Below are positions 9,808-19,635 of a DNA stretch of 61,476 nt, in pieces (position 1 is the first letter of the stretch; each line of letters opens with the position of its first letter). Source of the stretch: Spartobacteria bacterium (GTDB taxonomy: Bacteria > Verrucomicrobiota > Verrucomicrobiia > Chthoniobacterales > UBA10450); NCBI GenBank assembly GCA_003169695.1, contig PNAS01000053.1, positions 1 to 61,476 on the forward strand. The letters are read 5' to 3'. Below the pieces are notes generated by a model that was not told where the DNA came from, did not search any database, and worked only from the letters and a program-made list of their open reading frames with translations. A program made the position numbers and the translations under genes.

Positions 9808-9838
9808 TGGGTGTGTTTTCTTTGACGGCGCCGCGATC

Positions 9839-10159
9839 TTAGGCAGAGATGAAAATAACGGTGCCTGCTTTCGCTATCCGTAGTTGCGCGAGAACTTTCG
9901 GCATCAGTGGGAAAGTATCGGAGAGCATGTTGCTCGGAGCCTTCAAAACGATAACTACGAGCTTCGAACCTTGAATGTTTAATTCGCGCACCATTTTGCT
10001 ATCCATCGTGATGAAAATGTCGAATAGATTTTGAGCCCGCTCCAGAAGCTCACCGTTTTCAACTCCGGCCCATCCAATCAACGGCACCGAATCAACTTTG
10101 TGCCCCGGCGGGTGGCGTTTAAGGCGTCAATCTAAATTTTCATCGAGCAGAATTTGCAA
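9839..10159 (-). pseudogene. DUF5615 PIN-like protein with an in-frame stop
   Basis: The frame reads LQILLDENLD, then TGA (10127-10129), then RLKRHPPGHKVDSVPL and on through a full DUF5615 protein ending IFISA. In this family the residue after ENLD is usually a tryptophan or similar, so a single TGG to TGA change would explain the stop. The acidic residues of the PIN-like fold (DEN near the start, TMDS in the middle) are kept. Only the part after the stop, from a GTG at 10087, could be made as a complete frame. It lies one base after the DUF433 stop, the normal order of this antitoxin/toxin-like pair. Confidence 0.65.
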
Positions 10160-10160
10160 A

Positions 10161-10397
10161 TCAGGCGAGCGCGAGCACTTGCTGTCTAAACTCGTTCAGC
10201 AATGCAATGACCTGCTCACATTTCACGCTGGGAAATCCTTTCAGAAATTCATCGATCGATTCGCCACCTTCCAAGTGATCGAAGAGACTTTGGATCGGCA
10301 CGCGGGAGCCGACGAAAACAGGTTCACCTCCGAGAATCTTGGGATCAGAGTGATAACTCCTTTCATTCTCGAAAAGAGTAGCGCGTTTCCGGACTAA
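10161..10397 (-). pseudogene. DUF433 antitoxin-like protein lacking a clear start codon
   Basis: The minus-strand frame reads ...SYHSDPKILGGEPVFVGSR, then VPIQSLFDHLEGGESIDEF and ends RQQVLALA-stop. This is a DUF433 protein, a small winged-helix-like antitoxin partner of DUF5615. A stop codon lies in frame just upstream (TGA at 10398-10400), and no ATG, GTG or TTG lies between it and the conserved core. The start may therefore be lost, rare (for example GTC), or shifted by a small indel near the ATGAAAGG at about 10373. Together with the stop in its partner this suggests a decaying module. Confidence 0.6.
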
Positions 10398-10627
10398 TCA
10401 CAATAACGGTCCGCGGCGAGTGGAAACCTTGCCAGCCTCCGCAATCCGCTTTTCGGTTTCCGCAATCCGGTTTCCGGTATCGTATCTCCCTGGCGGGAAT
10501 GGAGCCCACGGGAGTGGAGCGACATAGACGAAGCCCGTTAGGGTGAGCGAGCGGGCGCGAGCGAATCAATCGAACCTGTGCGAGGAGTTACCCCTAAGTT
10601 CACACACTCGGACGGCGGGCCGAACAA

Positions 10628-10699
10628 TGTCCCCGGCGAGAATCGAACTCGCATTTAAGGTTTAGGAAACCCTTGTTCTATCCGTTGAACTACGGGGAC
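10628..10699 (-). tRNA. tRNA-Arg (anticodon CCU)
   Basis: The minus strand folds as a 72-base tRNA. The acceptor stem is GTCCCCG / CGGGGAC with discriminator A, and the D arm is GTTCAACGGATAGAAC. The anticodon stem AGGGT / ACCTT encloses loop TTCCTAA, giving anticodon CCT. The T arm is GCGAGTTCGATTCTCGC. CCA is not encoded. It decodes AGG. Confidence 0.93.
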
Positions 10700-10730
10700 G
10701 TTTACAGATTCATCAACTGTTGTTTACGAG

Positions 10731-11042
10731 GTGCTGGAGACTATAGGTTTTTCAAACGTGGGGTCAATCAATCCTGGTCGTCTGGCGTCAAACTTGATCA
10801 TCCCGAAGTCTGGTCTTTGGCTGCACGCACATACGGCCTTTGGGGGACCTGAGGGCGTGGACATCGCCAACGTCGGACAAAGCACGATGGTGTTGAAGCA
10901 CAGCTCTGAAGGCGCAAACCTTGTGCAGAAAAACGTGCGCAAGGGCGACCTCGTGGACTTCAAGGCAGAGTGCGACCTAACCGCTGGAGCTATCTATCGT
11001 TATATTCTCCACAGCCGTCGAGAATCCTCCCTGGAGATCTAG
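10731..11042 (+). CDS. Hypothetical protein or fragment
   Basis: Open frame of 103 residues from a GTG next to the tRNA gene. The text is plausible protein (GFSNVGSINPG, LWLHAHTAFGGPEGVDIAN, KGDLVDFKAECDL) and lacks signal peptide or membrane segments. I do not recognise a family. It may be the tail of a larger gene cut off near the tRNA, a common insertion site. Confidence that it is expressed is low. Confidence 0.3.
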   Translation: MLETIGFSNVGSINPGRLASNLIIPKSGLWLHAHTAFGGPEGVDIANVGQSTMVLKHSSEGANLVQKNVRKGDLVDFKAECDLTAGAIYRYILHSRRESSLEI

Positions 11043-11430
11043 CTTGGAGCGCGCGACGGAGCGGGTGAACAAAAGAAAAAGAGCGCTAAAAAATGAGCTT
11101 TAGGCTTCGACCATGAAACGCGCATCAGCCACGCCTTAAGGCCGGCGTGCGGCGCGGGATCAGCGCGAGACCATTCTCGGGGCCGCGACGGATCATCCAA
11201 GTTGACCCCTACGCTCATTTCGGACACTCAGACATCAATCGATGAACCTGGCACGTATGGGGTGAACCTCGGCTCTCGCGCCGTGCAGGCGCGGGACGGG
11301 AGAAGGGCCCGTCGGATCGACCTGCCTTGGTCCATAAATCGACCCTTGACAAATACCAGCGGATGTGCTTTTCAAATATCAGGCCCCAATATAATGTGGG
11401 CGAGACAAAATTACTCTAACCCCTTCCACT
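11043..11430. other. Intergenic stretch without a recognised gene
   Basis: About 390 bases between two small hypothetical frames. Short frames on both strands are low-complexity Arg/Pro/Ser text. No tRNA, hairpin terminator or repeat of the window was recognised. Confidence 0.5.
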
Positions 11431-11685
11431 ATGAATACAACCGAAGAAATCTTCAAGACCTCCGCGACGGTCTCACCCATAAAAACTGAGGACATCATCC
11501 GACAATATGCTTTGCACGAAGCGCGGGAGTCGAGTCCGATCCATCCAGAGCACATTCCCTTCGGCTTACTCCACACACTCGCTGATCGGCGTGAAATCAA
11601 GGCCTACACCGACAAGGACGGGACAGCGTGGTTGCTTGTTTCGAAAGCCGAACGGCGGTTCCTCCTACAAGCGCCTCTCGAATGA
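11431..11685 (+). CDS. Small hypothetical protein
   Basis: An 84-residue frame with ATG start, MNTTEEIFKTSATVSPIKTE at the N-terminus. It is acidic and mixed-charge, without signal peptide or membrane segment; the centre (HIPFGLLHTLADRREIKAY) could form a helix and a strand. The composition is that of a real soluble protein rather than a shadow frame. No family recognised. It is followed by the DUF3309 gene. Confidence 0.45.
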   Translation: MNTTEEIFKTSATVSPIKTEDIIRQYALHEARESSPIHPEHIPFGLLHTLADRREIKAYTDKDGTAWLLVSKAERRFLLQAPLE

Positions 11686-11841
11686 GATTGACGTTCGGTC
11701 TCAAGTTCGACGGCATCCCACCGCTTTGGGTCCGCATCCGCGCCCTCGCGAGTGTGAAAAAGAGCGAGGCACGGATCGCTCGGTAAAAATTATCCAACTT
11801 CGGGACTTGTGAAAGTGCGCGGGTCAAAGTAGAAATCCCGC

Positions 11842-11988
11842 ATGGGTTTAATTATTCTTATCCTTGTAATTCTGTTGCTAGTAGGGGCTTTCCCGACACG
11901 CGGCTATGGATTCGGCTACCGGTCGCACGGCATAATCGGAACCATTCTCCTAATCGTTGTGATTCTGTTTTTGCTCGGTCGCCTCTAA
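11842..11988 (+). CDS. DUF3309-like small membrane protein
   Basis: A 48-residue protein: hydrophobic helix MGLIILILVILLLVGAF, a Gly/Tyr/Arg turn TRGYGFGYRSHG, then a second hydrophobic helix ending LLGRL. This two-helix hairpin with a central glycine- and tyrosine-rich turn and a GR end matches the small DUF3309 proteins found in many Gram-negative bacteria; their role is unknown. ATG start; the stop TAA is at 11986-11988. Confidence 0.7.
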   Translation: MGLIILILVILLLVGAFPTRGYGFGYRSHGIIGTILLIVVILFLLGRL

Positions 11989-12036
11989 AGTACGCGAGGT
12001 AGATGTCCATTTTCCCTTAAGGGAGCGAGAGGTGGG

Positions 12037-13365
12037 CTAATTCAGGGCGTAAACCTCGACGACAGCGACGCCGGTCGTGCCATTCAGGCCGCGGACGATG
12101 GCGGTATAAGACGCACCGTCGGCCGGCAGCGTTTCTACGATAGCCGACTCAAGATCGTTGGTCGGAGGTATGCCCGTCTCAATAATTTCCGCTTCCTGAT
12201 CGCTGCGCCAGTTATCATTCGAGCGGAGCAAAGCGCCGTTGCCATCCCGCAACTCCAGAGTCGGATCTGCCAGTTTCCCAGATACGCTCAACGATGGACC
12301 TAGCGCTCGAACAATTACCCTTTGCGAGGGTTGGCCAAGCACGATCGTTCCCGCGATCAACACGTTGTCGCCCGTTTGCACCAGTCCGCGCGTCGAGATA
12401 TTCCCCAGCTTCGAATCGACCGTTGGGTCCAGATCGTACGCTTCCACCACTCCGATGCCGGTACCGTTGTTCACGCCTCTTACGATAGCCGTGTAGGCGG
12501 AGTTGTTGGCCGGCAGCGTCGCCACGATAGCCGATTCCAAATCGTTGCTCGGAGGTATGCCCGTTGCGATGATTTCCGCCTCCTGGTCGCTCCGCCAGTT
12601 GTCATTCGTGATCGTGGCAAATGTGCCCGGACCGTGTAGCTCGAGGATGGGATCGGCGAGCTTTCCAGCGAGAGGCAGCGAAGGCCCGATGGCGCGCACG
12701 ATGACCCTCTTCGGTTGCGTGCCTGTGATAATGAACCCGCCGATTAGAACATTGTCGCCCGTCTCGACCAGGAGGCGCGTGGAGATGTTGGCAAGGACGG
12801 GAAGAGCGGTGTTGCCATCGACTTCGACGATCCGAGGTCCCAGGACTGTAGCATTCACGAACTCGAGGCGAAAATACTGCGCAGTCACCGGCAAGAACTC
12901 ATCGTAAACGGCAATATTTGAGCTACCGTAGACCGTTGAATACGGACTGGAGATAGTTGCAGTCGATAAGAGCGTCGGACTAGCGAAGGTCGCATCCGGG
13001 CTGGAAAACAAGCGCAGTTGCGAGATTGCGCGACCGTTGCCCGGTGGGTCGTCGCTTAAGCCTATGCGATAGGAGGAGAGTTGGACCGGCGCTGAAGTCT
13101 GCCAATTGACGAAGTAGGTCGTTCCAACCGGACCATCCGCAAAAAGCGCGTCATCGCCCTCCGCCCCTCCCATTCCGCCGAATAGATTTAGAGCGCCGCC
13201 GCTCGCGATTGTGCTCGATCCGAGGATCGTGATGCTTGAAGTGGGAGAAAACGCGTCATTCTGTATGTCTCGAACCGAACTAGGCACGATCGTTGGAGTG
13301 GCATATAGAGAGCCGACTGTCCCTATTGCGATGAGCAACAATGTGAGTGTCTGAAGCTTTTTCAT
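12037..13365 (-). CDS. Secreted protein with tandem C-terminal ~125-residue modules
   Basis: A 442-residue exported protein. A signal peptide (residues 1-22, LLLIAIGTVGSLYA) precedes a beta-rich region at 25-185 (TTYFVNWQTSAPVQLSSYRI, AQYFRLEFVNATVLGPRIVE) that resembles a discoidin/F5-8-type or galactose-binding fold; this is a guess. Residues about 192-315 and 322-442 are two copies of one module: [51 protein letters not shown] and YTAIVRG...GTG, ending V.VYAL. The same pair ends three other proteins here (14.6, 17.2 and 50.8 kb). Its place at the extreme C-terminus suggests surface sorting or attachment; this is inference. Confidence 0.8.
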   Translation of the reverse strand: MKKLQTLTLLLIAIGTVGSLYATPTIVPSSVRDIQNDAFSPTSSITILGSSTIASGGALNLFGGMGGAEGDDALFADGPVGTTYFVNWQTSAPVQLSSYRIGLSDDPPGNGRAISQLRLFSSPDATFASPTLLSTATISSPYSTVYGSSNIAVYDEFLPVTAQYFRLEFVNATVLGPRIVEVDGNTALPVLANISTRLLVETGDNVLIGGFIITGTQPKRVIVRAIGPSLPLAGKLADPILELHGPGTFATITNDNWRSDQEAEIIATGIPPSNDLESAIVATLPANNSAYTAIVRGVNNGTGIGVVEAYDLDPTVDSKLGNISTRGLVQTGDNVLIAGTIVLGQPSQRVIVRALGPSLSVSGKLADPTLELRDGNGALLRSNDNWRSDQEAEIIETGIPPTNDLESAIVETLPADGASYTAIVRGLNGTTGVAVVEVYALN

Positions 13366-13845
13366 TGGTTTAATTGGTTTATCGATTCACTGTGTGAGGA
13401 TAGGGCTCAAATAATTAAATAGGCTGCGGCTTACTGAACCGCTGATTTGTTCTCATAGTTTTGCCCTTCACCAGGCAATGCGAAAAAACGGGACCGAGAA
13501 CGGACATTGAGATATGAAAAGGTTTCGCTGCCCGCGCGGTACGACCGGCTAAATTTCTTCCAGGAAGAAGCCGCTGGCTGCTACCATTACACTACGAAGC
13601 AAGCAGGATTCTATGTCCAGACGATGCTTAACGCGGAAGCGGAGCTCGCTAAAACTCCGGCCCGATGCGCCCTCGAATCCAGTACCAAAGCGCCAACCGC
13701 CTGACTCTAATTGCGACTCGATGTAGAGGCATCGGCGCCGCGCCTGGCTGCCTCGCCCCGCATCGCTTTCACTGCCTCGGCTTTCGTCGCGTGTTCGGTA
13801 AAGGGAGTGCGGAAGGAAGGTTTGGCAGCTTGCCGAAACGAAATA
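13366..13845. other. Intergenic stretch with tRNA-like debris
   Basis: About 480 bases between two minus-strand genes. Around 13576-13600 the minus strand contains CGTAGTGTAATGGTAGC, which resembles the 5' half of a tRNA (acceptor end and D arm), but no matching T arm or acceptor 3' strand follows. A 65-codon frame from 13507 runs through it and is not convincing. Confidence 0.4.
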
Positions 13846-14055
13846 TTAGTTCTTATCAGGCTCCTCTCGCGGCGGAAACGTGAGTAATGCCTTTGTCGTT
13901 GCTTTCGCTTTTGCGGACTTGGGTTCGAATTTTTTCTCTGCCGCAACTTTTCGCACGTCTAGAGCAATCAATACGCCACACGAGAGTAGCGCGATGACAG
14001 CAACGACTGTGACCGCGATTCTCCTGCCGGCTTTCTTGCGTTCGCGATACCTCAT
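13846..14055 (-). CDS. Small single-pass membrane protein
   Basis: A 69-residue frame with ATG start. Basic N-terminus MRYRERKKAGRR, one membrane helix at about 13-32 (IAVTVVAVIALLSCGVLIAL), then a Lys/Ala-rich tail (KKFEPKSAKAKATTKA). The design of positive start, helix and charged tail is typical of real small inner-membrane proteins. No family recognised. Confidence 0.45.
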   Translation of the reverse strand: MRYRERKKAGRRIAVTVVAVIALLSCGVLIALDVRKVAAEKKFEPKSAKAKATTKALLTFPPREEPDKN

Positions 14056-14290
14056 AAATCAGCCATAGGTTTCCGTGTCCCAATTGAACTCGTTCACCCG
14101 CCATCCGGAACGCGTTGTTCAGGTAAGGGGGGGCACCGAGGAAAGTTTGTTCCCCCAGAACTGTGAGGGAGTTGCCGCTTTCTCCGGGTAACGGCTGCGA
14201 TTCTACACCTAAGCACTCTCCAAGCGCAAGGAAATAGCGTCCCTGTCGAACAAAAGATCGCATTTATGGCCGGGCTGATCTGGCTCGGGA

Positions 14291-14482
14291 TCACTTCCTC
14301 GAGTTCGCCACCCTCGGCTCGCCGCAAAGCTGGTCCAACCGTTTCTTGTGCGAAGCCTGCCATTTACGCTCTCGAATCTTAAAGACCGCAAAGAGAATGC
14401 AAAACGCGAGTGAATACGCAAACAGCAGGACTCCAATCAGCCAAACATCAACAGGGTCAATGCCGCCGTAAGCCAATCTCAT
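14291..14482 (-). CDS. Small single-pass membrane protein
   Basis: A 63-residue frame with ATG start. A hydrophobic helix at about 12-35 (VWLIGVLLFAYSLAFCILFA) is followed by a basic tail KIRERKWQASHKKRL. No family recognised; expression uncertain. Confidence 0.4.
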   Translation of the reverse strand: MRLAYGGIDPVDVWLIGVLLFAYSLAFCILFAVFKIRERKWQASHKKRLDQLCGEPRVANSRK

Positions 14483-14595
14483 TGAGAGAAGTGTCGCCGT
14501 TGCGATCGGGCCTTAGCAAATCGATTTGCGTTGAATCTCACGGACCGCCCGTTTGCGTTGTGCCATGCGCTCATTCGGTTTAAGATTGCTTTAGA

Positions 14596-16803
14596 GTGTC
14601 AAAGGCGAGCTTTTTTACTTGTCTGGTTTTGCAATCTGTCCTGGCCATCGCTTCGGGCCAGACCGCGCGACACAGGCCATTCCCGAACGAGCCACTCGAA
14701 AAATACGACAACCCGCCTGCCCCTGCCCCCTTGTGGGGAATAGGGGTTTCGCCGGGAATGGTCTCGGTGCACGGCGCCTTCACGAGTTATCAGGTTAACG
14801 TCAGTTCGAACGGCCAGAACATCACCGGCGACGCCGCGAACGAGCCCTCTATCTGCGTAGACCCAACAGATGGCAGCAGGATGACAATCGGCTGGAGGCA
14901 GTTCAACAGTGTTAGTTCCAACTTCCGGCAGGCCGGCTGGGGATACACCAGCGATGGCGGCACGACCTGGACCTTCCCCGGCGTTCTCGAGAACAACGTC
15001 TTCCGCAGCGACCCGGTGTTGGACTCAGATGACACGGGGCGCTTTTTCTATCTCAGCCTTCTGGAGACATTTTTTGACAACATGTGGCGCTCGCTCAACG
15101 GCGGCCAGTCCTGGACGAACATTGCGCCCGCGGACGGAGGCGACAAGCAATGGTTCACGATAGATAACACCAACAGCACCGGTCACGGATTCCAATACCA
15201 GATTTGGAGCACCGCCGGCAACAATTACGGTGGCAGGCAATTCACCCGTTCCACTGACGGCGGGGTTACCTGGATGGATCCAATCAACATTCCCGACTCT
15301 CCCATATGGGGAACGCCCGACGTGGACACGAACGGCAACCTCTTTATCGGCGGCGTAAATGGGAATACTTTGAGCCAGTTTTGGTGCATTCGCTCGACTG
15401 ATGCAAAGAACGAGGCCGTTACACCAAGTTTCGACCAAGGCACCTCAGTCAACCTGGGCGGCGACATAGATTCCGGCGCGCCGATAAATCCGGAAGGGCT
15501 GGTGGGGCAGGTTTTCCTGGCGGTGGACCGTTCGGGCACCAGTAATAATAACAATATTTACATGATGGCGAGCGTGCAGCCGACCGGCTTTTTCACCGGA
15601 ACCGACGTGATGTTCGTGCGCAGCACGGACGGCGGACAGACCTTCAGCGCGCCTAAGCGTATCAACGACGATCCGATCAATCACAACAAATGGCACTGGT
15701 TCGGCACGCTTTCGGTAGCGCCCAATGGACGCATAGACTCCGTTTGGCTGGACACGCGCAACGCGGCGAACAACACCGATTCGCAGCTCTTCTATTCTTT
15801 CAGCATGGATGGGGGCGATACGTGGTCGCCCAACGTCGCGGTGAGCAATTCGTTCAATCCTTTCCTCGGTTATCCGAACCAGAACAAGATGGGCGATTAT
15901 ATCACAATCGTTTCAGACAATGCCGGAGCCAATGTCGCGTATACCGCAACCTTCAATCTCGAAGAAGACATTTATTACGTTCGCGTCGCTCCGCCAACGC
16001 TCCGGCTGCTCAATATCTCGACCCGCATGCGTGTTCTGACGGGTGAACAGGTGCTCATCGCTGGATTCATCATCACTGGCACTGATCCAAAAGAGGTAAT
16101 TATTCGCGGAATCGGTCCTTCTCTCAACGGTGTTGGCGTTACTTTGTCCGATCCCACTTTGGAACTACATCAAGGCAGCACCACGATAGCCACGAACGAC
16201 AACTGGAAGACCAGATCGGACGGGACTAGCCAGCAGGCAGAGATCGAGGCCACGACAATTCCACCGACCAACGACTTGGAATCGGCTATCCTGATGACTC
16301 TTAGTCCGGGAGCATACACTGCAATCCTTTCGGGTAAGAATGGAGGAACCGGAGTCGGCCTAGTCGAGGTTTACGATCTGGCGCCAGCCGCGAACTCCCA
16401 GCTGGCAAATATCAGCACGCGCGGATTTGTGGACACCGGTGATAACGTTATGATCGGTGGTTTGATCGTGGGCGGAGGCAGCATGGGCGGAAATGCCCGG
16501 GTGCTTGTCCGCGCAATCGGACCGTCGCTCAGCAACTCAGGTGTCCAAGGCGCGTTGCAAGACCCGACTCTCGAGTTGCACGACGGGAACGGAGCAACCA
16601 CGGCAACTAATGATAACTGGAAAATCAACGAGCAAACTCAGCAATCGCAGGAAGCCGAAGTGCGAGCGACCATGATTCCGCCTTCAAATGATCTTGAATC
16701 AGCGATCGTGACAACGTTATCGCCAGGACCCTACACGGCAATTGTGCGGGGAAAGAACCACGGCACTGGCATAGGACTAGTCGAAGTTTATAACCTGCAA
16801 TAA
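14596..16803 (+). CDS. Secreted sialidase-like BNR-repeat protein with tandem C-terminal modules
   Basis: A 735-residue exported protein with GTG start and signal peptide ending near residue 22 (LVLQSVLAIASGQTA). Residues 70-460 are a beta-propeller of the sialidase/BNR type: Asp-box motifs SDGGTTWTFP near 117, SLNGGQSWTN near 165, STDGGVTWMD near 219, STDGGQTFSA near 342 and SMDGGDTWSP near 402. Such folds include glycoside hydrolases and non-enzymatic sugar-binding proteins; the catalytic residues were not established. Residues about 472-597 and 602-735 are two copies of the module described at 12.0-13.4 kb. Plus strand, isolated. Confidence 0.82.
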   Translation: MSKASFFTCLVLQSVLAIASGQTARHRPFPNEPLEKYDNPPAPAPLWGIGVSPGMVSVHGAFTSYQVNVSSNGQNITGDAANEPSICVDPTDGSRMTIGWRQFNSVSSNFRQAGWGYTSDGGTTWTFPGVLENNVFRSDPVLDSDDTGRFFYLSLLETFFDNMWRSLNGGQSWTNIAPADGGDKQWFTIDNTNSTGHGFQYQIWSTAGNNYGGRQFTRSTDGGVTWMDPINIPDSPIWGTPDVDTNGNLFIGGVNGNTLSQFWCIRSTDAKNEAVTPSFDQGTSVNLGGDIDSGAPINPEGLVGQVFLAVDRSGTSNNNNIYMMASVQPTGFFTGTDVMFVRSTDGGQTFSAPKRINDDPINHNKWHWFGTLSVAPNGRIDSVWLDTRNAANNTDSQLFYSFSMDGGDTWSPNVAVSNSFNPFLGYPNQNKMGDYITIVSDNAGANVAYTATFNLEEDIYYVRVAPPTLRLLNISTRMRVLTGEQVLIAGFIITGTDPKEVIIRGIGPSLNGVGVTLSDPTLELHQGSTTIATNDNWKTRSDGTSQQAEIEATTIPPTNDLESAILMTLSPGAYTAILSGKNGGTGVGLVEVYDLAPAANSQLANISTRGFVDTGDNVMIGGLIVGGGSMGGNARVLVRAIGPSLSNSGVQGALQDPTLELHDGNGATTATNDNWKINEQTQQSQEAEVRATMIPPSNDLESAIVTTLSPGPYTAIVRGKNHGTGIGLVEVYNLQ

Positions 16804-17170
16804 CAGACCAATTATCGCGCCTGCCTCAGAGATGGGGGAGTCAGCCAAACGATAAAAAGAGTGTAGCGGACAGTACGGAACTTCGGCGGCTGTGAGGTGG
16901 TGGGCGTAAAAGGCGAGCATTTTGTCGCCTATTTCGGGGGCTGTGGGACACGCCGCGTGGGCTGGCAAGAATCGGGCAGCAGTGACCAGAGGGAAAAACA
17001 ACAGGTCAAAGTGGGAAATTATTTTAGTCGCTTTTGGGGGTTATGTTCCTATAGCACTTCCGCTAATATCACGCGTATGCCGTGATCGAAAGCAACGAAG
17101 AAGCGGGCCGTGGTACAATTTAAAGCCTGAAAGTCTTGCGTGTTCCTGTCCGATCAAGCATAAGTCGGTC
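16804..17170. other. Intergenic region holding a repeated hairpin element
   Basis: Separates the BNR and HAF genes. It contains the hairpin element at 16908-16947. A frame that extends the HAF protein upstream to 16922 runs through this element but precedes a clear signal peptide, so it is not used. Confidence 0.55.
16908..16947 (+). repeat. Hairpin element, copy 1
   Basis: Forms a stem AGGCGA / TCGCCT around a T-rich loop, followed by ATTTCGGGGG. A closely similar sequence lies at 45956-45994 beside the start of cassette array A. Both copies are intergenic and just past a stop codon, but in different orientation relative to the preceding gene, which argues against a simple terminator. Confidence 0.55.
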
Positions 17171-19222
17171 ATGCGAACGCTTACCAAGATTTCCGTCCTC
17201 ATCGCGTGGGTCGCTGTTGCGGCAACCGCTACCGCCCAGCCTCAATATCAGATTTTCGATATCGGCGTCATCCAAGTGGGCGACACCACGTCGCAGGGTT
17301 TTGGCGTGTCGCCGGGCGGCGTCGCCGTCGGCCGCTCGGTCCGGAGCAGCGGAAGCCAGGCGTTCACCTGGACGCTCGGCGGCGGCCTCGTGGGCCTGCC
17401 AAACCTGGCCGGCCGCAACCATGCCGTTTCGAACAGCGCCAACGACAACGGCATCGTGGTGGGCACTGCCTCGACCACACTCTTCGGCTCGGACCGGTTG
17501 CCGGTGATCTGGCAGAACGGCGCGGTTACGCAACTTCCTCTCCCCCCAGGCGAAACGATCGGAGACGCGAACGGCGTGAACGCTTCGGTCGTGGCCGTCG
17601 GCTCGATCGATGGCGGAAGCCTTCAACAGGCGGTGATCTACAATGGCGCCAGTGCGACGGTCATCACGCAGACGACGTCGAACGGGAGCTTCTTTGTCAC
17701 GGCGTTCGGCATTAATGATTCGGGCCGGATCGTGGGACAGGGCATCGATCCGAACAATGCGGCCAGAAATGTGGGGATCGTTTACGACATGGGGGACGCC
17801 GCTGCTTTCGAAGTGGGCGCGGTGCCGGGCGCCAACGGAGCGCTCGCTTTCGGCGTGGGCAACGGCGGTCACGTCGTCGGCTCGAGCATGATGAACCAGG
17901 GCTCGGGCATGCCGTTCATCTGGTCGGATGCGAACGGAATCGTAGCGATCCCGCTGGCCACAGGTACGAGCGAGGGCTCGGCCCGAGCAGTAAACTCGGC
18001 GGGCTGGGTGGTAGGCCAGGATTCCTCGGCGTTCTCGATTCCGTTCCTGTGGGATGGGACGACGACCTACCGCCTGGCGGACCTCATACCCGCCGGCTCG
18101 GGATGGGACCTGGACACGAACGTCTTCTCGTCGGCCCTCGGTATCAGTGACGACGGCGTTATCGTCGGTACTGGCGTCCTTAACGGCGACATTCACGCGT
18201 ATGCGATGGTGCCGGTGACGTCGACCCCGACGCCAAGTCCAACTGCTACGCCGACTGCGACGCCAATAGCAACACCAACGCCCACACCAACCCCCGCCGC
18301 TACACTGACACCTACCCCGACACCCGAAGCTACACCCACACCTACTCCTACCACGACACCTACTCCGACACCCGCTGCTACGCCGACGCCTACTCCAACG
18401 CCAACCCCAAGTCCAACCCCAGCCGCGCAGGCCATCAACCTTTCGACTCGTATGCGAGTTCAGGCCGGTGATAATGTTGGCATCGGCGGGTTCATCATTT
18501 CGGGAACCGCTCCGAAACATGTGCTCCTCCGGGCCATTGGACCTTCGTTAGCACAATTCGGCGTCCCCGATGAGCTCGCTGACCCGGTGCTGGAACTGCA
18601 CGGGCCGGGCGCATTTGTCACGATCACGAACGACAACTGGAGAGACGATCCCATGCAGGAGGCTCTGATCATAGCAGACGGCATCCCGCCGACCAATAAC
18701 CTCGAGTCAGCGATAGATGCCACGTTAGCTCCAGGAGCGTATACCGCGATCGTGAAAGGCCAGAATAACACCTCGGGTGTCGCCTTGATCGAAGTTTACG
18801 ACCTCAGCCAGGCAATTCCCGCGAAGCTGGCTAATATTAGCACGCGGGCCTTTGTCAGCACGGGTGACAACATCGTGATCGCGGGCTTCACGCTGGGCAA
18901 CAACAGCGGCGATGACCGAGTCGTGGTGCGTGGTATCGGCCCAAGCCTCGCTCCCGGGTCGTTCCCTGTTTCTGCTGTGCTGGCCGATCCAACGCTGGAG
19001 TTGCGCGATGGTAATGGAGCGCTCCTGGTCGCGAATGATAACTGGCAGGATGACCCAGCTCAGGCGGCGGAACTCACTGCGGCTGGTCTCGCACCGACAA
19101 AAAGGCGCGAGTCTGCCATAGCCGCGACACTGCCACCGGGCCTTTACACCGCGCTGCTCGCGGGACTGAACAACGGCACTGGCATTGGCCTGGTCGAAGT
19201 CTACGACCGCGGGGCACCGTAG
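17171..19222 (+). CDS. Secreted HAF-repeat protein with Pro/Thr linker and tandem C-terminal modules
   Basis: The ATG at 17171 gives 683 residues with a good signal peptide ([20 protein letters not shown]). Residues 25-345 carry units of the extracellular HAF repeat family: [47 protein letters not shown] and [11 protein letters not shown], likely forming a beta-propeller. Residues about 351-418 are a Thr-Pro linker of TPTPTP type. Residues about 420-545 and 554-683 are two copies of the shared module ([38 protein letters not shown]) ending [10 protein letters not shown]. The linker suggests the modules sit apart from the propeller at the cell surface. Confidence 0.85.
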   Translation: MRTLTKISVLIAWVAVAATATAQPQYQIFDIGVIQVGDTTSQGFGVSPGGVAVGRSVRSSGSQAFTWTLGGGLVGLPNLAGRNHAVSNSANDNGIVVGTASTTLFGSDRLPVIWQNGAVTQLPLPPGETIGDANGVNASVVAVGSIDGGSLQQAVIYNGASATVITQTTSNGSFFVTAFGINDSGRIVGQGIDPNNAARNVGIVYDMGDAAAFEVGAVPGANGALAFGVGNGGHVVGSSMMNQGSGMPFIWSDANGIVAIPLATGTSEGSARAVNSAGWVVGQDSSAFSIPFLWDGTTTYRLADLIPAGSGWDLDTNVFSSALGISDDGVIVGTGVLNGDIHAYAMVPVTSTPTPSPTATPTATPIATPTPTPTPAATLTPTPTPEATPTPTPTTTPTPTPAATPTPTPTPTPSPTPAAQAINLSTRMRVQAGDNVGIGGFIISGTAPKHVLLRAIGPSLAQFGVPDELADPVLELHGPGAFVTITNDNWRDDPMQEALIIADGIPPTNNLESAIDATLAPGAYTAIVKGQNNTSGVALIEVYDLSQAIPAKLANISTRAFVSTGDNIVIAGFTLGNNSGDDRVVVRGIGPSLAPGSFPVSAVLADPTLELRDGNGALLVANDNWQDDPAQAAELTAAGLAPTKRRESAIAATLPPGLYTALLAGLNNGTGIGLVEVYDRGAP

Positions 19223-19635
19223 CGAACGGGCTGCGATCGCGTCCCTCTTCGCGATCTGTGTCATCCCGCGGTCGCCGCGGCGATCGCGAATTTGGGCTTG
19301 CCTTTGGGATCCGTCAAATGCTAATCGTTTTGGCTTGTTCTGGGGGGAACAAAAAGGTCGGGCACCGTTGCTCTCGGGCGCGGTGCCCGGCTCTCTCCGG
19401 GCGTCGGCATCCGCGCGAGTCAATCGCGTTTGAAGCGCTCGTCGAAAGCAATCGGCTCCTCGATCTCGCCCGCGGCGCTCACGATCCGAATTTCGCCCGA
19501 TCGTCGATCCGAAGTCGGACTCGATTCGCTCCGATCCCCGCTTCGCTGCGATGCTTCAGCACATCGGCCTTCAGCAAGCCCGGGGGCGTCGGCTCGCGAT
19601 GAGCGTCGGGTCAACCGCCGATCGGAGTCGGCGTC
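19223..19635. other. Intergenic stretch with possible gene debris
   Basis: Lies between two convergent genes. A minus-strand frame ending at 19420 has the plausible protein tail GEIRIVSAAGEIEEPIAFDE, but its upstream part is low-complexity Arg/Ser text, so it may be a remnant of a larger gene. Hairpin-forming GC-rich runs occur around 19270-19290 (CGGTCGCCGCGGCGATCG). Confidence 0.4.

Noticed and set aside
13576..13600. Possible tRNA on the minus strand
   Set aside because: Only an acceptor/D-arm-like half is visible; no T arm, anticodon stem or matching acceptor strand could be found.
16922..17170. Upstream extension of the HAF protein
   Set aside because: The extra 83 residues run through a repeated hairpin element, while ATG 17171 gives a normal signal peptide.
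19420..19614. Minus-strand frame ending in a protein-like tail
   Set aside because: The upstream two thirds are low-complexity text; kept only as possible debris in the intergenic entry.
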